Assembly (NCBI GenBank): GCA_024663395.1 | Contig: JANFAH010000154.1 | Span: 1-48,743, forward strand | Reading direction: 5' to 3' | Length of the DNA: 48,743 nucleotides | Origin: Pisolithus tinctorius | Lineage: Eukaryota > Basidiomycota > Agaricomycetes > Boletales > Pisolithaceae | Shown: piece by piece, positions 10,062 to 22,156 of the stretch | Layout: each line of letters begins with the position of its first letter | Position numbering within the stretch: position 1 is the first letter of the stretch | The notes under the pieces: generated by a model | What the model saw: only the letters and a program-made list of their open reading frames with translations | The model's database searches: none | Told to the model about the DNA's origin: nothing | Translations under genes and position numbers: made by a program

Positions 10062-11064
10062 GTGAGGCCTGAGTGGCCATCAGCACCTTCATTTCCATCT
10101 CCCTCTTGCTTGTATAGAGCAATGTCTTCACAATGCCCACAACCAGGTTCTTCCCCCTGCAAGTATGGGAGCCAGTCTCATTGCATGCAACCAAATACCT
10201 GTGTGAATAGTCACACCTGCAACCTTTGTACTTGCACCTTGTCACCATCACCTACCCCCCAATTTCCATCCATCTCCCAGTCTCCTTTCTCATCAACCTC
10301 TTCACCTACTTCTCAGTCAACTGGCTTATCCATTTCTTCCCTGTCTGAACTCTTGTCCAGTATCCCATCTCTCCTTTCTACACCTCTGTCTTCACCTGGT
10401 ACAATGTCCTCTTCTGCATCAAAGCAGGATAACACAATAACAAAGCAACAACTTGCTAAGCTCTCTCAATTCCTTAATGATGAGATAACCAGTCTTTGCC
10501 AAGTGTGTTCCATTTTTTCTTCATTTCTTTCACTCTTCCTGATGCTTGCTTTCAGGAATGTGATGAAATCAAACTTGAGATCAAGAAATGTGAAGAGGAG
10601 GTCACTCACCAAATTGCAGAGGCATCCAAATTGTGTGCCCTTTGTACCTCTGTACATGTGAGACTTCTGTGCATTTGAATTCACATTTACACTATCCATT
10701 GCCTAGCTTGAGAGTGTTTGGCAGGACACAATCTTGTGTTGCATGTGCACTGAGCCATGCACACACCTGTTCACATATGTAATTTATTTCTGCTGATATG
10801 TCAAAAATTTTTCTCATCATTATACACCAGACTACAGGGGTGTAATCACATGTTTTGTCTGACATGTTTATGCCAGTGGTTTCTGGAATGCCTCCACAAG
10901 GACCTACTGTCTGTGGACTTGTGTGCTTTTCCTCACCTGCACAATGCATGGAACCCACCATACTCAGCTGAGGTGCTCAAGGAGTTGTATACACATACCT
11001 TGTCCACTGTTCCATCAGTTTGTCTTGAAGAGGCCCAAATGTGAGAAGTGACAAAGATTATTAC
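10062..11064 (+). pseudogene. RING-finger protein gene relic with two introns
   Basis: A Ser/Pro-rich N-terminal part (about 10124-10420) is followed by a helical, charged segment (QQLAKLSQFLNDEI...ECDEIKLEIKKCEEEV) that is joined when the intron 10503-10555 (GTGTGT to TTTCAG, 53 nt) is removed. Further on, CMCTEPCTHLF (about 10742) and GCNHMFCLTCLCQWF (about 10842) form most of a C3HC4 RING, a zinc-binding ubiquitin-ligase fold, again if a second intron near 10779-10838 is removed. A downstream PPYSAEVLKELY segment resembles basidiomycete RING proteins. The last CxxC pair looks damaged and the gene is cut by the LTR at 11065. The start could be 10062 or 10124. Confidence 0.65.
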
Positions 11065-11356
11065 TGTCAAGTCTGGGCCTACTCCAACCAACTCCAACAC
11101 AGAGGAACAGAACTCTGACTGGTGGAGTGTCAGCAGGGATGAAGTCCACTGAGACAGAGGCAGAGCAGAATGAGGGCATTGGGTTTAGCTTGTGCACTAC
11201 CCCCTTGCACAATCTCAGCCCTCATATTTCAGAGGTAGAGACCAGATGGACAGTTGGAGGTAACTCTGACAGACAGAAGACAGAGAAAGAAGGAGTAGGA
11301 ACTAAGTTGATATTCATACTGAAGAACAGCAGAGTATGGTACATGCTTTTATACTG
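11065..11356 (-). mobile_element. Type-D LTR fragment, minus orientation
   Basis: The reverse complement matches the 3' half of the type-D LTR at 16366-16697 (TATAAAAGCATG onward to CTTGACA). It is cut at 11356 by the type-A LTR, close to its TATA box, so a type-A element seems to have inserted here. The rest of this LTR is missing. Confidence 0.85.
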
Positions 11357-12250
11357 TGTCATATCCATGACTCTCAGACTCAATCCTGGTCCAGTCCAGA
11401 CCCCTAGCCCCTATCTCCAGTCAAGCCTGGTCTTAGTCTGGCCTAGAAAACCCAACTCTGGTCCTAGATAACCCAACTCTGGCCTGAATAACTTAAGTCC
11501 AGTGTTTTACCCCTATTTCCAGTCCATTCTGGCCTCCTGGCCTTGTGCTGCTCCACCCCAGTCCTCCCAGGTCCATGTCCAGGTCACCTGGACATAACTC
11601 TAGTGTGTTTTCCTTTGTTTGTACACTATTTAGTCTAGTCCTCTTTACTGATCTTGCTTACTGTACAAACCTGTGTCCAACTCCAGTTATGCCAGTCACC
11701 CAGACTTTGACTATTAGTCTCAGCACCACCTCTGTGGCTGTCCTCATGCTAATCATCTTTCTAATAGCTCATCAACAAGTCTGGCTTCATGTTTGTTACT
11801 CTGGACTGGCCCCATGTATTTAACCCCTGTACATACTTTGTAGCACCCTCAGTCAGAATATCAATTTAGTATTACCCTCAACTCCATACTACACCCCAAG
11901 TCTACTCTATAGCTAAGGCTGAGCCTTAAGCTATCCCTGGCCCCTGTCCTGGACCTCTCCCCGCATAAGGGTACAGCTCATAAGCTGAGACCAAGGGAGG
12001 TAGATCCAACCCCAGACTGGTTTCCCCCTGTGTGCACCCCAAGACTGGTCAGTTTCCCATGCTACTGGTCTTGTTCCTGCACTCCCAGCCTTAAGTCTGG
12101 TCCTCCAGACTTAGCCCCTGACCTCTGACCTTAACTCCAGTCCAACCAGACTTGGCCCCTGTCTCCCAGCCTTGATTCTGGCCACCCAGACTTAGCCCCT
12201 GTCACCCAGTCTTGAAGCCCAGTCACCCAAGGGTAAACCCATACTTAACA
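11357..12250 (+). mobile_element. Type-A LTR (5' LTR, 894 bp)
   Basis: Starts TGTCATATCC and ends CATACTTAACA. The following sequence (GTATATTCTGACTCACAC) also follows the LTR at 42960-44675, so this is a 5' LTR with its internal region attached. Confidence 0.88.
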
Positions 12251-13290
12251 GTATATTCTGACTCACACTTGTGCAAGCCATTGCATCATGTCTAGGTCCT
12301 GCTCTAGAGCCCCTACCCATGACCTTGCCCATTGGGACCCATTGGGCTACCTCCCATCTGACTCTGGAGCCCAACCCAGAGATCTCTGCTGAAGCAGAGA
12401 GGTAACCAGTGACCCTCAGCACTCTGCACACCCCTTGGTCACATTACCCCTGGCACTATGTTCCTAATGGTTGAAACTTAATGCATCCATTCCCCTACTC
12501 CTGATCCCTGCCTGCCACTAGTTTCTTCCTGACTCTGGACTGGCCATGTCAACCCCTGAATCAGACTCACCACCAACCTGGACTCATGCTCAAGCCCACT
12601 TCCAAGTCGGAATTACCCTCTGGACTTGCCCCTGAGCTGGCCTCAACAACTGGCCTCACTTCTGTTAGCTCCTCCAAGCTACCCCTGACCCCTGGCTGGT
12701 CACCTTGGTCTTCATCTCAGTCCTTACTTCAGTCATCCCAGCACTCTATCCCAGCAGTCTAGGTCCAGTTCTACTGTACTGGATACTGGGATCACATCAC
12801 TCATTTGACCCCCTGACTCCCTGATATTGGTCTCTGGACCTCTGTGCACCTTTGGTGCAGCCCCTAGTCCTGGCCCTCAACACCTTCCCTGTTCCATTGG
12901 CACTTGGCTTCAGCAGTTTTTGGGTCTGGTCTCCACCCTTGGCCTTTGCTACACCAACCTTGGAGCCCAGGACCCCCTTTCTGGTTGCCAGACTGTCTGG
13001 TACCAGCCTGCCCAGCCTTGGGTTGGCTTGTCCACACTCACCCAGACTTGTCTGAAGCCACTTTGCTGCTCCTCTCAGCCTTCTTTCCCTCACTACTGGC
13101 CATCCTGGCCCTGGTCTGATTCAACCACCTCACCCAGACTTGTCTGGACCTGTGACTAGGTCTTGCACCAGTCCTGGCTTTCCTCAGACCCTCCTGTTCC
13201 TCACAGACCCCTCCTGGGTCCCCTGTCCCTTGTCCCAGTCCTGCACTAGCCTGCTACCATCTCTACCCTACTTCCAAAGGCTGTTTGGCT
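12251..13290 (+). mobile_element. Internal region of a type-A LTR element, no recognisable gag or pol
   Basis: This stretch is shared, with small changes, with 44676-46255 (minus a nested LTR there). It is CpG-poor and CTGG/CCAG-rich. Frames are short and show no Gag, protease, RT or integrase motif, so the family may be non-autonomous. It ends at a G-run (about 13280-13290) that looks like a polypurine tract, followed by unrelated pol sequence. Confidence 0.6.
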
Positions 13291-13512
13291 TGAGGGGGGG
13301 GTGAGACCCCCTGTTGTTTCCCTTTTCAAGATTGATCAAACTGTCCCCAAGGCCCCTAAAGCCTCTACACCTGTTCAGAAGGTCTCTGTCAAAGAACTGA
13401 AACCCCCTGAATGCCCACCTGAGGAGAAACCAAAGGTTCAGAAAGGTAAAGGACATGTTTCCAGCTGAATGCCAACCTGTACCAGGAGGTAAAGAAAGCA
13501 TCCACATCCCTC
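13291..13512 (+). other. Lys/Pro-rich coding relic between elements A and G
   Basis: One frame gives a Lys/Pro/Glu-rich segment with repeats of the type KAPKA, VQKVSVKEL and PEEKPKVQK before a TGA at about 13468. It may be a linker or Gag remnant of the type-G element, but I cannot assign it. Confidence 0.35.
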
Positions 13513-14898
13513 TTGGTCCCAGAAACAACAGAAGGGTCTGACAGTGTCAGGAGGAAAGGGAGAAGGATATTCATCCTGGAACCTGTCTGCCAAGATGTCC
13601 TTTGGCAGTACCATGATGCACCTGCATTTGGACACCCTGGAGTAAAGGCAATGACAAAGAAAATGAATAAGTATGTCTGGTGGCCTGGAATGTACGAGTC
13701 CATCCATAGCTACTGCAAAGGATGCCCCTCTTGTCAGGCCAACAAGGTCAATACACATCCAATGACACTGCTGGTCACCCCACATGATGTAGCAAAGAAC
13801 CCTTTCCCCTTCAAGCAAGTCTCAATGGACCTCATAACAGACCTCCCCCTATCTGGAGGAAAGTATGACTTGATCCTCACCATAGTGGACCAAGGGCTCA
13901 CCAAAGGCATGTTCTTCCTACCAACTGCCAAAACTGTAGACAGTGTCAGTGTGGCAGACCTCTACCATGCCTATGTCTACCCACATTGGGGCATTCCAGA
14001 AGCTGTCATCTCAGACCAAGGACCTCAATTCATCTCCACCTTCACTTGTGACCTCTACTGATCCCTCAGAATCGAATTGAAAGCCTCCACCACATACCAC
14101 CCTCAGACCAATGGCAAGGCTGAACATGTAAACCAGGAGATCAGCACCTACCTGCACATGTACATGGATATGGACCCTCACAACTGGCACACCAAACTCC
14201 TGGATGCCCAAATGGTGCACAACTCACATGTACACTCATCCCACAACCAAACACCATATTCACTCATGTACAGCTTTGACCCAGCCCCCTATCCAACCAG
14301 GCAACCCCCAGTGGAGTCATTAGCTGGCAATTGACTAGAGCAGTTGGCCACCAATCAGGATGCCACAATTATCACTCATAAAGAAGCACAGGAGTTAATG
14401 AAACAACAATCAAAACAGACCTACATGGAGTTCTCCATAGGAGGTAAGGTTTGGTTGGATGCCTCTGACCTAAAAAGGGATGTCCTGTTGAAGAAGCTTG
14501 CACCCCAACATCATGGCCCATTTGTGGTTTCTGAATGGATCAGCCTGGTCACCTACAAGCTCCAGCTTCCCCCTAACTGGTGAATACACCCCATCTTCCA
14601 CACATCCAAACTCACCCCTTTTGTCAAAACAAAGGAGTATGGCCCAGCATGACCCCCACCTCCACCAGATTTGGTAGGAGGCATTAGTGAATGGGAAGTC
14701 AAGGCTATACTTAAACACAAATGTGTGTGGAAAGTCAAGTCATTGTCTAAAGAGCCCAGTGAAACCCCATGGCAAAAATACCTCTACCTTGTCAAGTGGC
14801 TCAGTTACCTGCATTCCCACAACAGTTGGGAAAGCAAGGACAACCTTATAAATGCCCCAGAGGTACTTGGGGAGTACAAGTGCATCCATGACCTCTGA
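13513..14898 (+). pseudogene. Ty3/gypsy integrase plus chromodomain, element G (pol 3' part)
   Basis: The frame starts in the zinc-binding domain (YHDAP..GHPG, then CPSC, an HHCC finger) and continues into the integrase core with SMDLITDLP (first Asp), PEAVISDQGPQF (second Asp) and HPQTNGKAEHVNQ (Glu). It ends with a chromodomain-like module (SEWEV..IL.HK, YLYLVKW, NSWE) at about 14680-14850, which marks a chromovirus. In-frame stops lie at 14059-14061, 14332-14334 and 14581-14583 and near 14650. All are TGA, several where Arg is usual, such as before IHPIFH. Reverse transcriptase and everything upstream are missing, cut at the junction with element A. The rest of the element lies beyond element C, at 36182-38135. 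Confidence 0.88.
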
Positions 14899-15071
14899 CC
14901 TGCTATCTCCTACACCCCCAATACCAAAAATCCTGGCTCTGACTACTTTGACAATGACTTCCATGCCAACATCAATGAACCCTATGACCCTTCCTGTCCC
15001 TACTTTGATTGCCATGCCAGCACCCCTCCTCACCTCTCAGAACCACCAGTATGCTCCCCTGGAGTGCTATG
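14899..15071 (+). pseudogene. Element G, start of the extra ORF downstream of pol
   Basis: Sequence after the chromodomain stop continues with Pro-rich coding-like sequence. It is cut at CTATG (15067-15071), the target duplication of element C, and resumes at 36182. Confidence 0.55.
15067..15071. repeat. Target duplication CTATG, left copy (element C)
   Basis: The same five bases follow the 3' LTR at 36177-36181. Confidence 0.9.
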
Positions 15072-15770
15072 TGTTATGCCTGTGTCAGGGGTCTATCCTT
15101 TTTCATCACTCCCCCTCTTTTCACCTGGTTTTGTGAGTCATGTGTGTCACATGCCTCATCGCATTGTTTGTCCTTGTTATGACTGTCCTTGGAATCCTTG
15201 CCCCCTGAGCCCTTGGAAGTCTGGTGCTGGAGGTATTTCCAATACCTACTGATGCCACATAGGCCACAGTCACCCTGACTTGGAGTTCTGATGCATCTTT
15301 GATGGACATCCCCTTGACTTGTTCTGACTTGTATAGGTTGTTTATTTATTGATCCAGTGTCAGGCTCCTTGCTGCATGTTGATTGCACAGCTGGTATAGC
15401 CTTTGTCTCCTGCCTACCCCTGTTGTTGACACCATATGACTCTTTACTATTTCATTGTTTACTGCTGTGGATACTTACCATCACCTTGGCATGACCTGTA
15501 TGGTACTCTTGTCCTGAGGTATTTATACAGTCATACCATACTTTGTATCCTCAGTTTTTCAATAGCTTGCAACTCAGCTTATTCCTTTGGCTTCATCCTC
15601 ATCTTCTCCCCATCGTGATCTCAGAAGAACTCACCAGTGGACAAGACCTTTGTCAGATATTGCCAATAACACTGAGCCATAGGGGTTACAACAAGTTCGG
15701 CCTGTAGACTCCCCCCTCATGCCACTCATGACCAGTCCATTTGATGAAGTCACTTGGCTCAGGCATAACA
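15072..15770 (+). mobile_element. 5' LTR of element C (699 bp)
   Basis: TGTTATGCC to GGCATAACA with a 9-bp terminal inverted repeat. A TATA-like TATTTATACAG lies near 15520. It differs from the 3' LTR mainly by C/T and G/A changes and small indels. Confidence 0.92.
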
Positions 15771-16729
15771 AAATCAAAAAACTCTTGCAGTCTTCATGAG
15801 ACTAACTTGTCTCCACCCTTCCATTGCACAAGCAAACACAGAAAAGGCACCCTCTACTCTTAATCAAATCCACCACTCTACAGGCAGCCATTAGGCTTTA
15901 ATAGATTGCCTCCCTAGAGAACAGAAAATTTCCCCTTTATTACACTGACAGGTTTTCTATGGAAAATAATTCCTCCCTCAGCCTTCATTGTCACTGTCAT
16001 AACCATGCATTCACTCTAAGTCCCTACTCACTCCACACCAACTCCACCCAACTTCTGTCAGTTACAAGCCATCTCTGCTCTGACTGCTGTCGGACTTGTG
16101 TTGCTCTCCTACTGGACCAAGTGGACCATTCTCTGAGGGGTCATGTGACTACCTTCGGACTTCTCCCTGACAGCATGCAGTCAGGTACTCTGCAGCATGT
16201 GCACCACATGGTCCAGCACCTGGACTGTTTCCTTTTCTGGATGATCTATGTTACCTGTTCATATGTCCTCCATCTACCCTTCATTCATTGTCTAGGAAGT
16301 TTTTACTTGAAAATTTCTGGGTCTCCATATGTCAGTTCTGATTCCAGTTACTGTACCTCTGTAGTGGTATAAAAGCATGTATCATACTCTGCTGTTCCTC
16401 AGTATGAATATCAACTTAGTTCCTACTCCTTCTGTCTCTGACCTCTGTCTGTTGGAGTTACCTCTGACTCTCCATCTGTACTCTCCCTCTGAAATACAAG
16501 GGCTGAGATTGTGCAAGGGGGTAGCACATGAGCTAAACCCAACACCCTCACTCTGCTCTGCCTTTGCTTCAGCAGATTTTATTCCTGCCACCACTCTGCC
16601 AGTCGGAGTTCTGCTTCCCCATGTCAGACTTGCTTCTGAACCACTCCCTAGACCTTGTTTAGCATCAGAGTTGGTCAGAGTAGGCCCGAACTTGACAGTC
16701 ACTATCCATTAAAGTGTCTAATCAAGGAA
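15771..16729 (+). other. Leader of element C, interrupted by a solo LTR
   Basis: Apart from the solo LTR at 15995-16697, this holds untranslated leader and perhaps the first gag codons. I could not fix a primer binding site or the gag start. Confidence 0.5.
15995..16697 (+). mobile_element. Solo LTR, type D, copy 1 (703 bp)
   Basis: TGTCATAACCATGC to CGAACTTGACA, with the 5-bp duplication GTCAC at 15990-15994 and 16698-16702. A TATA box TATAAAAG is near 16371. It sits in the leader of element C. Confidence 0.92.
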
Positions 16730-18110
16730 AGCCAAAACCCCCAGTTCCTCCTAGGTTGAATCCACTAGGACTTGGAAGAAACCCTCCCTTGCCTCCTATA
16801 CCTCTAGGAAGACTATGACCATCAGCTACTGCAGCAAATCCTCATTTATCCTTTTTGTCCCATTTTAGGGAATCAGAAATCACACTTAGTTCAGAAGATG
16901 ATGATCAGAAGTCAAATACTTCTTTTGGATCAGTCCTCAAAGAAGAACAAGAAGCCAATCAAACTAACATAACATCCATGACTGTCAGTCATGGAGAATC
17001 TGTCCCCAAGATGCCTCCTCACCAGTATACAGAGGATGAGATGAGACAGAGATTGGAGGAACAGAGAGCAGGCATGGCAGAGGAACTCCACTGGGCAATG
17101 CATGCAACAACAAGCGATCCATTCCCCTGAGGTGCACCTACTGACTCCACATTACGAGAGTGGTACAGCCAGAACTCTGGAAAGGACATTCACCCAGAGT
17201 TCCCTGTTGGAGGGAACAGTAAGGGAAAGACCCAGTATGATGACAATGATGACTACTCAACATGGCCACCCAATGGAGGTCAGGAATTTAACATTGGGCA
17301 ACCTGGAGAATATGATGGAAGCCACAATGGGCTTCAGACTTGGGTTACCCAAGTAGAAGGTTATCTCAATCTTAATTGACACATTTATAACATGGAAGTG
17401 CTCAAGATTTCATTCACCCTTATGTATATGACCAAGGGAATGGCAGTGTCCTTCACAGAAAATTACCAGAATGAGAACAAACTTCTCAACAGAACTATCT
17501 ACTACACCCATACTTTCCAAATGTTCATTGAATGGTTAAGAGCTACTTTCGAATCTGGAGATCAAACTGTGCTCGCCATCCTTCACCTCTCGGACATCAA
17601 ACAAGGAACTCATGAACTTGAGGCTTATATCACTGAATTTACTGGACTGGTCAATAAAGCCCAGTTGAAAGAAGAATTGCATGAAGCCAGGATTTTCTTT
17701 GGTAAAGGCCTTAATAAGGAGTACCATGACTGGATCTTGAACTCTGGACAAGCACCTTCTACAGTGGTCAAATGGATCAGGGTTGCTGGAGAGGCTCACA
17801 CAGCCATTGCCATGCAGCACATCCTGGAAGGGAAGGAATCTTGGTATGAATGGAAGTATATTCATTTCTGCAGAAATAACCGAGATCCTAATGCAATGGG
17901 TGTTGACAAATGAAAGCAAAACATGCACTGATCAGGATCAGAGGTCACCTGTAATAATTGCCAAGAGAAGGGTCACTACAAATGTGATTGTAAGAAGAAA
18001 CAGCTATCCAATGTTTGTGTGGTGGTTGCTGAGGATGGAACAAGGACCACCTATGTTGGGAACTGGGAAGCAAATGATGAAGAGAAGAAGCTGTTGGGTT
18101 TTTAAGGAGG
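16730..18110 (+). pseudogene. Gag of element C
   Basis: The frame runs from a Pro/Leu-rich start through an acidic segment (SEDDDQKS) and a charged helix (EDEMRQRLEEQRA) to a retrotransposon Gag core at 17392-17913, with F..WLRATFESGD, ELEAYITEFTGLV and FF.GL..EYHDWI. A CCHC zinc knuckle follows in the next frame at 17950-17991 (C-x2-C-x4-H-x4-C). Gag packages the RNA into the particle. In-frame TGA codons occur at 17128-17130 and 17911-17913 and near 17378, and a frame change precedes the knuckle. The true start is not certain because the leader is disrupted. Confidence 0.8.
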
Positions 18111-21100
18111 ACTGCTGAATCACCTGCTACAGTCAGTCCTGTTTCTGTATTGACAGCTAAATGTACCTCTATAAATGATGAATCTCCTATGTGAATCTGT
18201 TCTCCACTTGGATTGGTCATTTTACCAGATTACAAAGCAGGTATTTGGGCATGCATCGACTTGGGAGCTGAGGTCTCCATCATTTCTGAACAAATGGTCC
18301 AGAAACTTAAAATACTGACTTATTGAGTCAAACAAAAATTCAAGACCACATCATTTACCAGGAAAGACGAAGAATGGGTCACCCAAAAGGTAACCCTGAA
18401 AATGGAGATCAAGAATCAAATTATATGAGTCAAGTGCTATGTCAGCCCTCTCATAGGGAAAGAACACATTCTCCTTGGGATGCCCTTTCTCAAGGAATTC
18501 AAACCATGTATGAACTGGGAAACCAGGAAGATTACATGCTGGGATGATGGGTTTGTATATCCTGAAGAGAATGCTAATGTTTCACAGGTAGTGTCTTCTG
18601 ACACAACCAGTTCAAGGGAACCTTCTGGTTTTCCCCTGGAAGTGGTTATTAACAAAACAACCTTATCTACAGAACTGGAAGTGGCAGTAGCTTCTGGAAA
18701 GGAGAAGGTTTGCCTTCCAGAACGATATCAGAAATTTGCTAGAGTTTTCACCAAAGATGACATTCCTCTACTGAAACATCAACCAGGATTGGATCATGAA
18801 ATCTGGTTGAAAGATGGTTTTAAACCCAAGAAGGCAGCAGTATACCCAATGTCACCTGACAAACTGAAAGTTGTAGATGAATTCCTTGATGAAAATCTCA
18901 AATGCAAAAAGATTCATCCATCAGCATCGCCTCAAGCAGCACCAGTGTTCTTCATGGCAAAGAAAGATGGGAAGAAGCAATTAATTCAAGACTATTGCTA
19001 TCTTAATTTGTTCACCATTCAAGATGCACACCCATTGCCAAATGCTCAAGCCTTGTTCAATGAGTTGGTCAAATCAAAATATTATGCTAAGTTTGATATC
19101 CATTGGGGTTTTACTAACCTTCATGTTAAAGAAGGAGATGAGTGGAAAGGAGCATTCATCATGCCCAGAGGGCTGTTTGAACCTACAGTAATGTTCTTTG
19201 GACAGTGTAACTCACCTCCCTCTTTCCAAAGGTATATGGACAAAACCTTTGAATCTCAAAGAGGAAAACAAGTAGGATATATGGATGATGTTGTGATACA
19301 CACCAAGACAATCAAGGAACTTTGGAAACATGTTTGGGAGTTCCTGGAGATATGCAAAAAGGAGGAGTTATGGTTGAAAATCAGCAAATGCTGTTTTGAA
19401 GCCAAAGAAGTCAAATTCCTTGGAATGATCATTGGAAAGGGACAAATGGAAACTTTGCCGACCAAGACCGATGCCATCTCTACATGGGAAGCCCCTGACA
19501 ATCTTACCAGGCTTCGATGATTCCTTGGATTCTGCAATTTCTACTGAAAGTTTATCCCCTCCTTCTCAAGCATCACTAGGCCCCTGCATGACCTCACCAA
19601 GAAAGGAGTGTCCTATCAATGGACTCCTGAGAGAGAGGTGGCTTTTGAAAGGCTAAAAACCCTGTTATGCTCATCTCTGGTCCTCACCATCCCAGACTTT
19701 TCCAAACCATTCACCCTCTTTACTGATGCCTCAAAGCTAGGAACTGGCATGGTTCTCACACAAAAAGGTGCAGATAATGAATGGCACCCCTGCTCCTACC
19801 TGTCACAGTCTCTAGTCAGTGCAGAGCAGCAGTATCAAGTCTATGACCTGGAGATGTTGGCCATCATTCAGGCATTAAAAGCTTTCTGCTGTGAGGAAAT
19901 ATAATTGTGTGGATTGAGGCCAGGGTAGAGGAATCTGAGAGGGAGAGAGTAAGACCAAAGGGGCTCCTATAGCCTGAGCAAGGGAATGAAGGGGTAGGGA
20001 ACTGTCTAGGACTGTCTGGGGCAGTTTTTCTCCTGTTCTCATCTTTGGGGGTAACTCGTCTATTGGTAAAAACTTACAGTACAAACAAACTGTAAGTAAG
20101 TGCTGACTAAGCACACAAACAGCGAACTATACTACTCAAGTATAGTACCCACAGCAGTAAGTAACAAAACAATAAAACAAATACATAAAATAGAAATTAA
20201 TACCCAATCCCATGGTAAGGAGATCTCTCTCCTTACACTGCCCTTACCTCCTTTCCCCAGTAGAACCAACCATTGTTTTCACCAATCACAAGAATTTGGA
20301 ATACTATCACAAACTGCAGCAGTTAACCCCACACCAAGCTCACTGGGCTGCCACCATCCAGTCCTATCCTATTCATTTTTCCTGGCAGGCTGGTTGCCTC
20401 CAAGTCCCTGCTGACACCTTGTCCTGCAAAGGGACTCTTGAGGAGCCTGCCCCTGTGGCCACAGTTCTCCCAGGGAACCTTTGGCTTTCAGAGGGGGTGG
20501 ATCCCCATGTTCACCTCATTTTGCCCACTTTTTCACTTACAAAACTACAAAAACAACAGAAAATCAACCATCTGACCCATGTGGGATGACTCCCAGCATG
20601 GATTGATCGCAGTCAACAACACCCCAAACCTTATTCCCACCCTCCTGAGGAACAATCAAAAGGGAAAAAAGGAACCTGACACTCGCCCAATGAGGAACTC
20701 AGTTAAAGGAGCTAGGGGAGTGTATGCAATTTCTGTGGAACTGTACAAGTGCATCAAGAATGACATGTCAAAGGACTCAACAGGCCTGGAACCAAGGGGT
20801 AATGTCACTATTGTGGAAGATGGAACAAAATGATTTGGAACTACTTGGCTGTACATTCCTCCTAATGACCACAAACACTGCATGTGCTCTTACCATGATC
20901 ACGAGTCAGCCAGTCACCCTGGACAAAAGGCTATGTTCACCAAGATGCACAAGGAAGTATGGTGGGAAGGTATGAGAAAAGACATTAGGGCTTACATGGC
21001 AGGGTGTCCCCTCTGCCAAACCACCAAGGTTGTCATGCACCCACCTACTCCACTGGTCGTTCCCCATTCAGCCCCTAAAACCATGTTTCCATTCCAACAA

Positions 21101-22156
21101 ATATCTATGGATCTCATCATGGATCTCCCCATCTTGGGAGAACAAAAATACAACACAATTCTCACAGTTGTTGATCAGGGACTTACTAAAGCCACCCTGT
21201 TCATTCTGTGTCATAAAACTATTGACTCTGTCAGGATTGCCCAACTCTTCCATCAATTCATCTATTCCCAATTTGGGGTCCCAGAATCAGTAATCTCAGA
21301 TTGAGGACCTCAATTTGCTTCGTCCTTTACAAAGGAGCTTTATAAAGCAATAGGGGTCACCCCAAAACTTTCGACTGGGTATCACCCCCAGACCAACAGG
21401 GAAAGTGAGTGAGTAAACCAAGAAGTTGAAGGGTACTTACATCTTTACTGTGCAGAAAGTCCAAACTCATGGGCTGTCAAACTACCCTTGGCCAAGTTCA
21501 CCCATAATTCTCGGATCCATTCCATGCATTGAATGACCCTGTTTTCCCTCCTTCTGGGATATGACCCATCACCATACCCTGAAAAATGACTTACCACAGT
21601 CCCCTTGGTAGACAAAAGACTGGAATGCCTTGTGTCAAATAGAGATGTCACAATCCTGGTGCATAAAAAAGCACAGGAGTTGATGCATTTGCACAGCAAT
21701 GGAACCTATGAGTCACCCAGAGTCAGAGATCAAGTCCTCTTGGATGTTGGGCACCTTAGGATCAAAAACCAGTGTGACAAGATTGTGCCCTGACATCTCA
21801 GACCCTTCAAGGTGACTCAGGTGGTATCACCTGTGGCATTTCAACTTGAGTTACCATCAACTTGGAAGGTCCATCTGGTGTTCCATGCCTTGTGCATCTT
21901 CCCATTTACCAAAAACAACACTTATGGAGCTGCACCTGCAGCACCCTTGCCCAAATTGGTGGATGATGAAATTGAATGGGAGGTCAAGTCAATAATCAAT
22001 CACAAGACTGATGGTCATCAAGGGCAGCACAAGTATTTGGTCAAGTGGAAAGGATCCCCTCATTTGTCAAATACCTGGGAACCTGAAGAACATATAAAGG
22101 ACCATGCATCAGAAGCCCTTGACCAGTACAAGCTCACTCAACACCTGAGAAGTTAA
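18111..22156 (+). pseudogene. Pol of element C: protease, RT, RNase H, integrase, chromodomain
   Basis: Domains are in Ty3/gypsy order. Protease: IDLGAEVSII (DTG-type site with Leu in place of Thr) near 18260 and LLGMPFL near 18477. Reverse transcriptase: the frame from 18480 has KFDIHWGF (Asp206) and YMDD (267-270). RNase H: LFTDASKLGTG near 19719 and DLEMLAII near 19848; it is then interrupted at about 19906-20255 and resumes with VFTNHKNLEYY. Integrase: HDHESASHPG and CPLC zinc finger, SMDLIMDLP, PESVISD, HPQTN. Chromodomain: IEWEV..IINHK, KYLVKWKG, NTWEPEE (21970-22140), which in this family can guide integration to marked chromatin. Stops include TGA at 19518-19520 and 21302-21304, at positions where Arg is normal. 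Confidence 0.92.
19906..20255. other. Unidentified insertion of about 350 bp inside RNase H
   Basis: RNase H coding sequence stops after ALKAFCCEE and resumes at about 20256 with LLSPVEP.IVFTNHKN. The block between is AT-richer and fits no family I know. A TG...CA candidate (19909-20236) has no matching 5-bp flanks. It could be a diverged solo LTR or filler. Confidence 0.55.

Noticed and set aside
12827..13159. Overlapping ORFs of up to 110 codons in the type-A internal region
   Set aside because: Leu/Pro/Ser-rich translations open in several frames and on both strands reflect base composition; no domain is recognisable.
19909..20236. A solo LTR with TG...CA ends inside RNase H
   Set aside because: The flanking five bases do not match even when C/T and G/A changes are allowed.
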